Shown here piece after piece: positions 7,015 through 7,077 of a stretch of 7,077 bases of DNA. The stretch comes from an uncultured Clostridia bacterium (GTDB lineage Bacteria; Bacillota; Clostridia; TANB77; CAG-465). Location: positions 1-7,077 of the forward strand of contig CAKOYA010000042.1 in the NCBI GenBank assembly GCA_934130325.1, in the 5' to 3' direction. The stretch's first letter is position 1; each line of letters begins with the position of its first letter. The notes below the pieces were generated by a model, which had not been told where the DNA came from, searched no databases, and saw only the letters and a program-made list of their open reading frames with translations. The position numbers and the translations under genes are program-made.

Positions 7015-7077
7015 ATGATTTTTGCTGGAATATTAGCTGGTGGCACTGGAACAAGGATGAATATAACAAATATGCCA
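7015..7077 (+). CDS. tarI: TarI/IspD-type cytidylyltransferase, N-terminal 21 residues, 3' partial
   Basis: The frame runs open to the end of the window. MIFAGILAGGTGTRM is the N-terminal nucleotide-binding signature (GxLAGGxGxRM) of the IspD/TarI family of CTP-using sugar- or polyol-phosphate cytidylyltransferases. The IFAGILAGGTGTRM wording is closer to TarI (ribitol-5-phosphate to CDP-ribitol) than to typical IspD, and the position after a CDP-polyol phosphotransferase supports that. With only 21 residues, IspD (methylerythritol-4-phosphate cytidylyltransferase) or another nucleotidyltransferase is not excluded. If it is TarI, its product would be the donor for the gene ending at 6954, and it would pair functionally with the tarJ-like gene ending at 252. 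It may have its own promoter in the 60-base gap before it. Confidence 0.7.
   Translation, partial: MIFAGILAGGTGTRMNITNMP

Overview
The window is very AT-rich. Shine-Dalgarno sequences are strong, GTG starts are used, and AGA/ATA/TTA codons dominate. This suggests a low-GC Firmicute of Clostridium-like type; the genus cannot be fixed from the sequence. All genes lie on the + strand, mostly a few to 30 bases apart, and read as one long operon. It is the serotype-specific middle of a capsule or teichoic-acid-like surface polysaccharide locus of the Wzx/Wzy-dependent kind.

Layout. Bases 1-252 are the 3' end of an alcohol-dehydrogenase-type gene resembling TarJ (ribulose-5-phosphate reductase, which makes ribitol-5-phosphate). 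Then come a family 2 glycosyltransferase (282-1259), an EpsG-type polysaccharide polymerase (Wzy) split by a +1 frameshift near base 1990 (1264-2365), a second family 2 glycosyltransferase (2448-3392), a Wzx-type flippase (3413-4867), a 'capsular polysaccharide synthesis' family glycosyltransferase (4889-5791), and a CDP-glycerol/CDP-ribitol phosphotransferase of the TagB/TarF superfamily (5782-6954). The last 63 bases start a nucleotidyltransferase with the N-terminus typical of TarI/IspD. TarI makes CDP-ribitol from CTP and ribitol-5-phosphate.

How they would work together (inference). Two GT-A enzymes and the Caps_synth enzyme would build a lipid-linked oligosaccharide on the cytoplasmic face. 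The phosphotransferase would add a polyol phosphate, quite possibly ribitol phosphate given the flanking tarJ- and tarI-like genes. Wzx would flip the unit and Wzy would polymerise it. No initiating sugar-phosphate transferase, chain-length regulator or attachment enzyme is visible here, so those must lie outside the window.

Points worth a second look: the polymerase is interrupted although both halves keep their family motifs. A tarJ-like end before the cassette and a tarI-like start after it suggest duplicated or rearranged CDP-ribitol genes. A near-perfect 24-base dyad sits between possible -35 and -10 elements just before the tarI-like gene. I see no CRISPR array, tRNA, rRNA or insertion sequence, and no gene-free stretch longer than about 85 bases.
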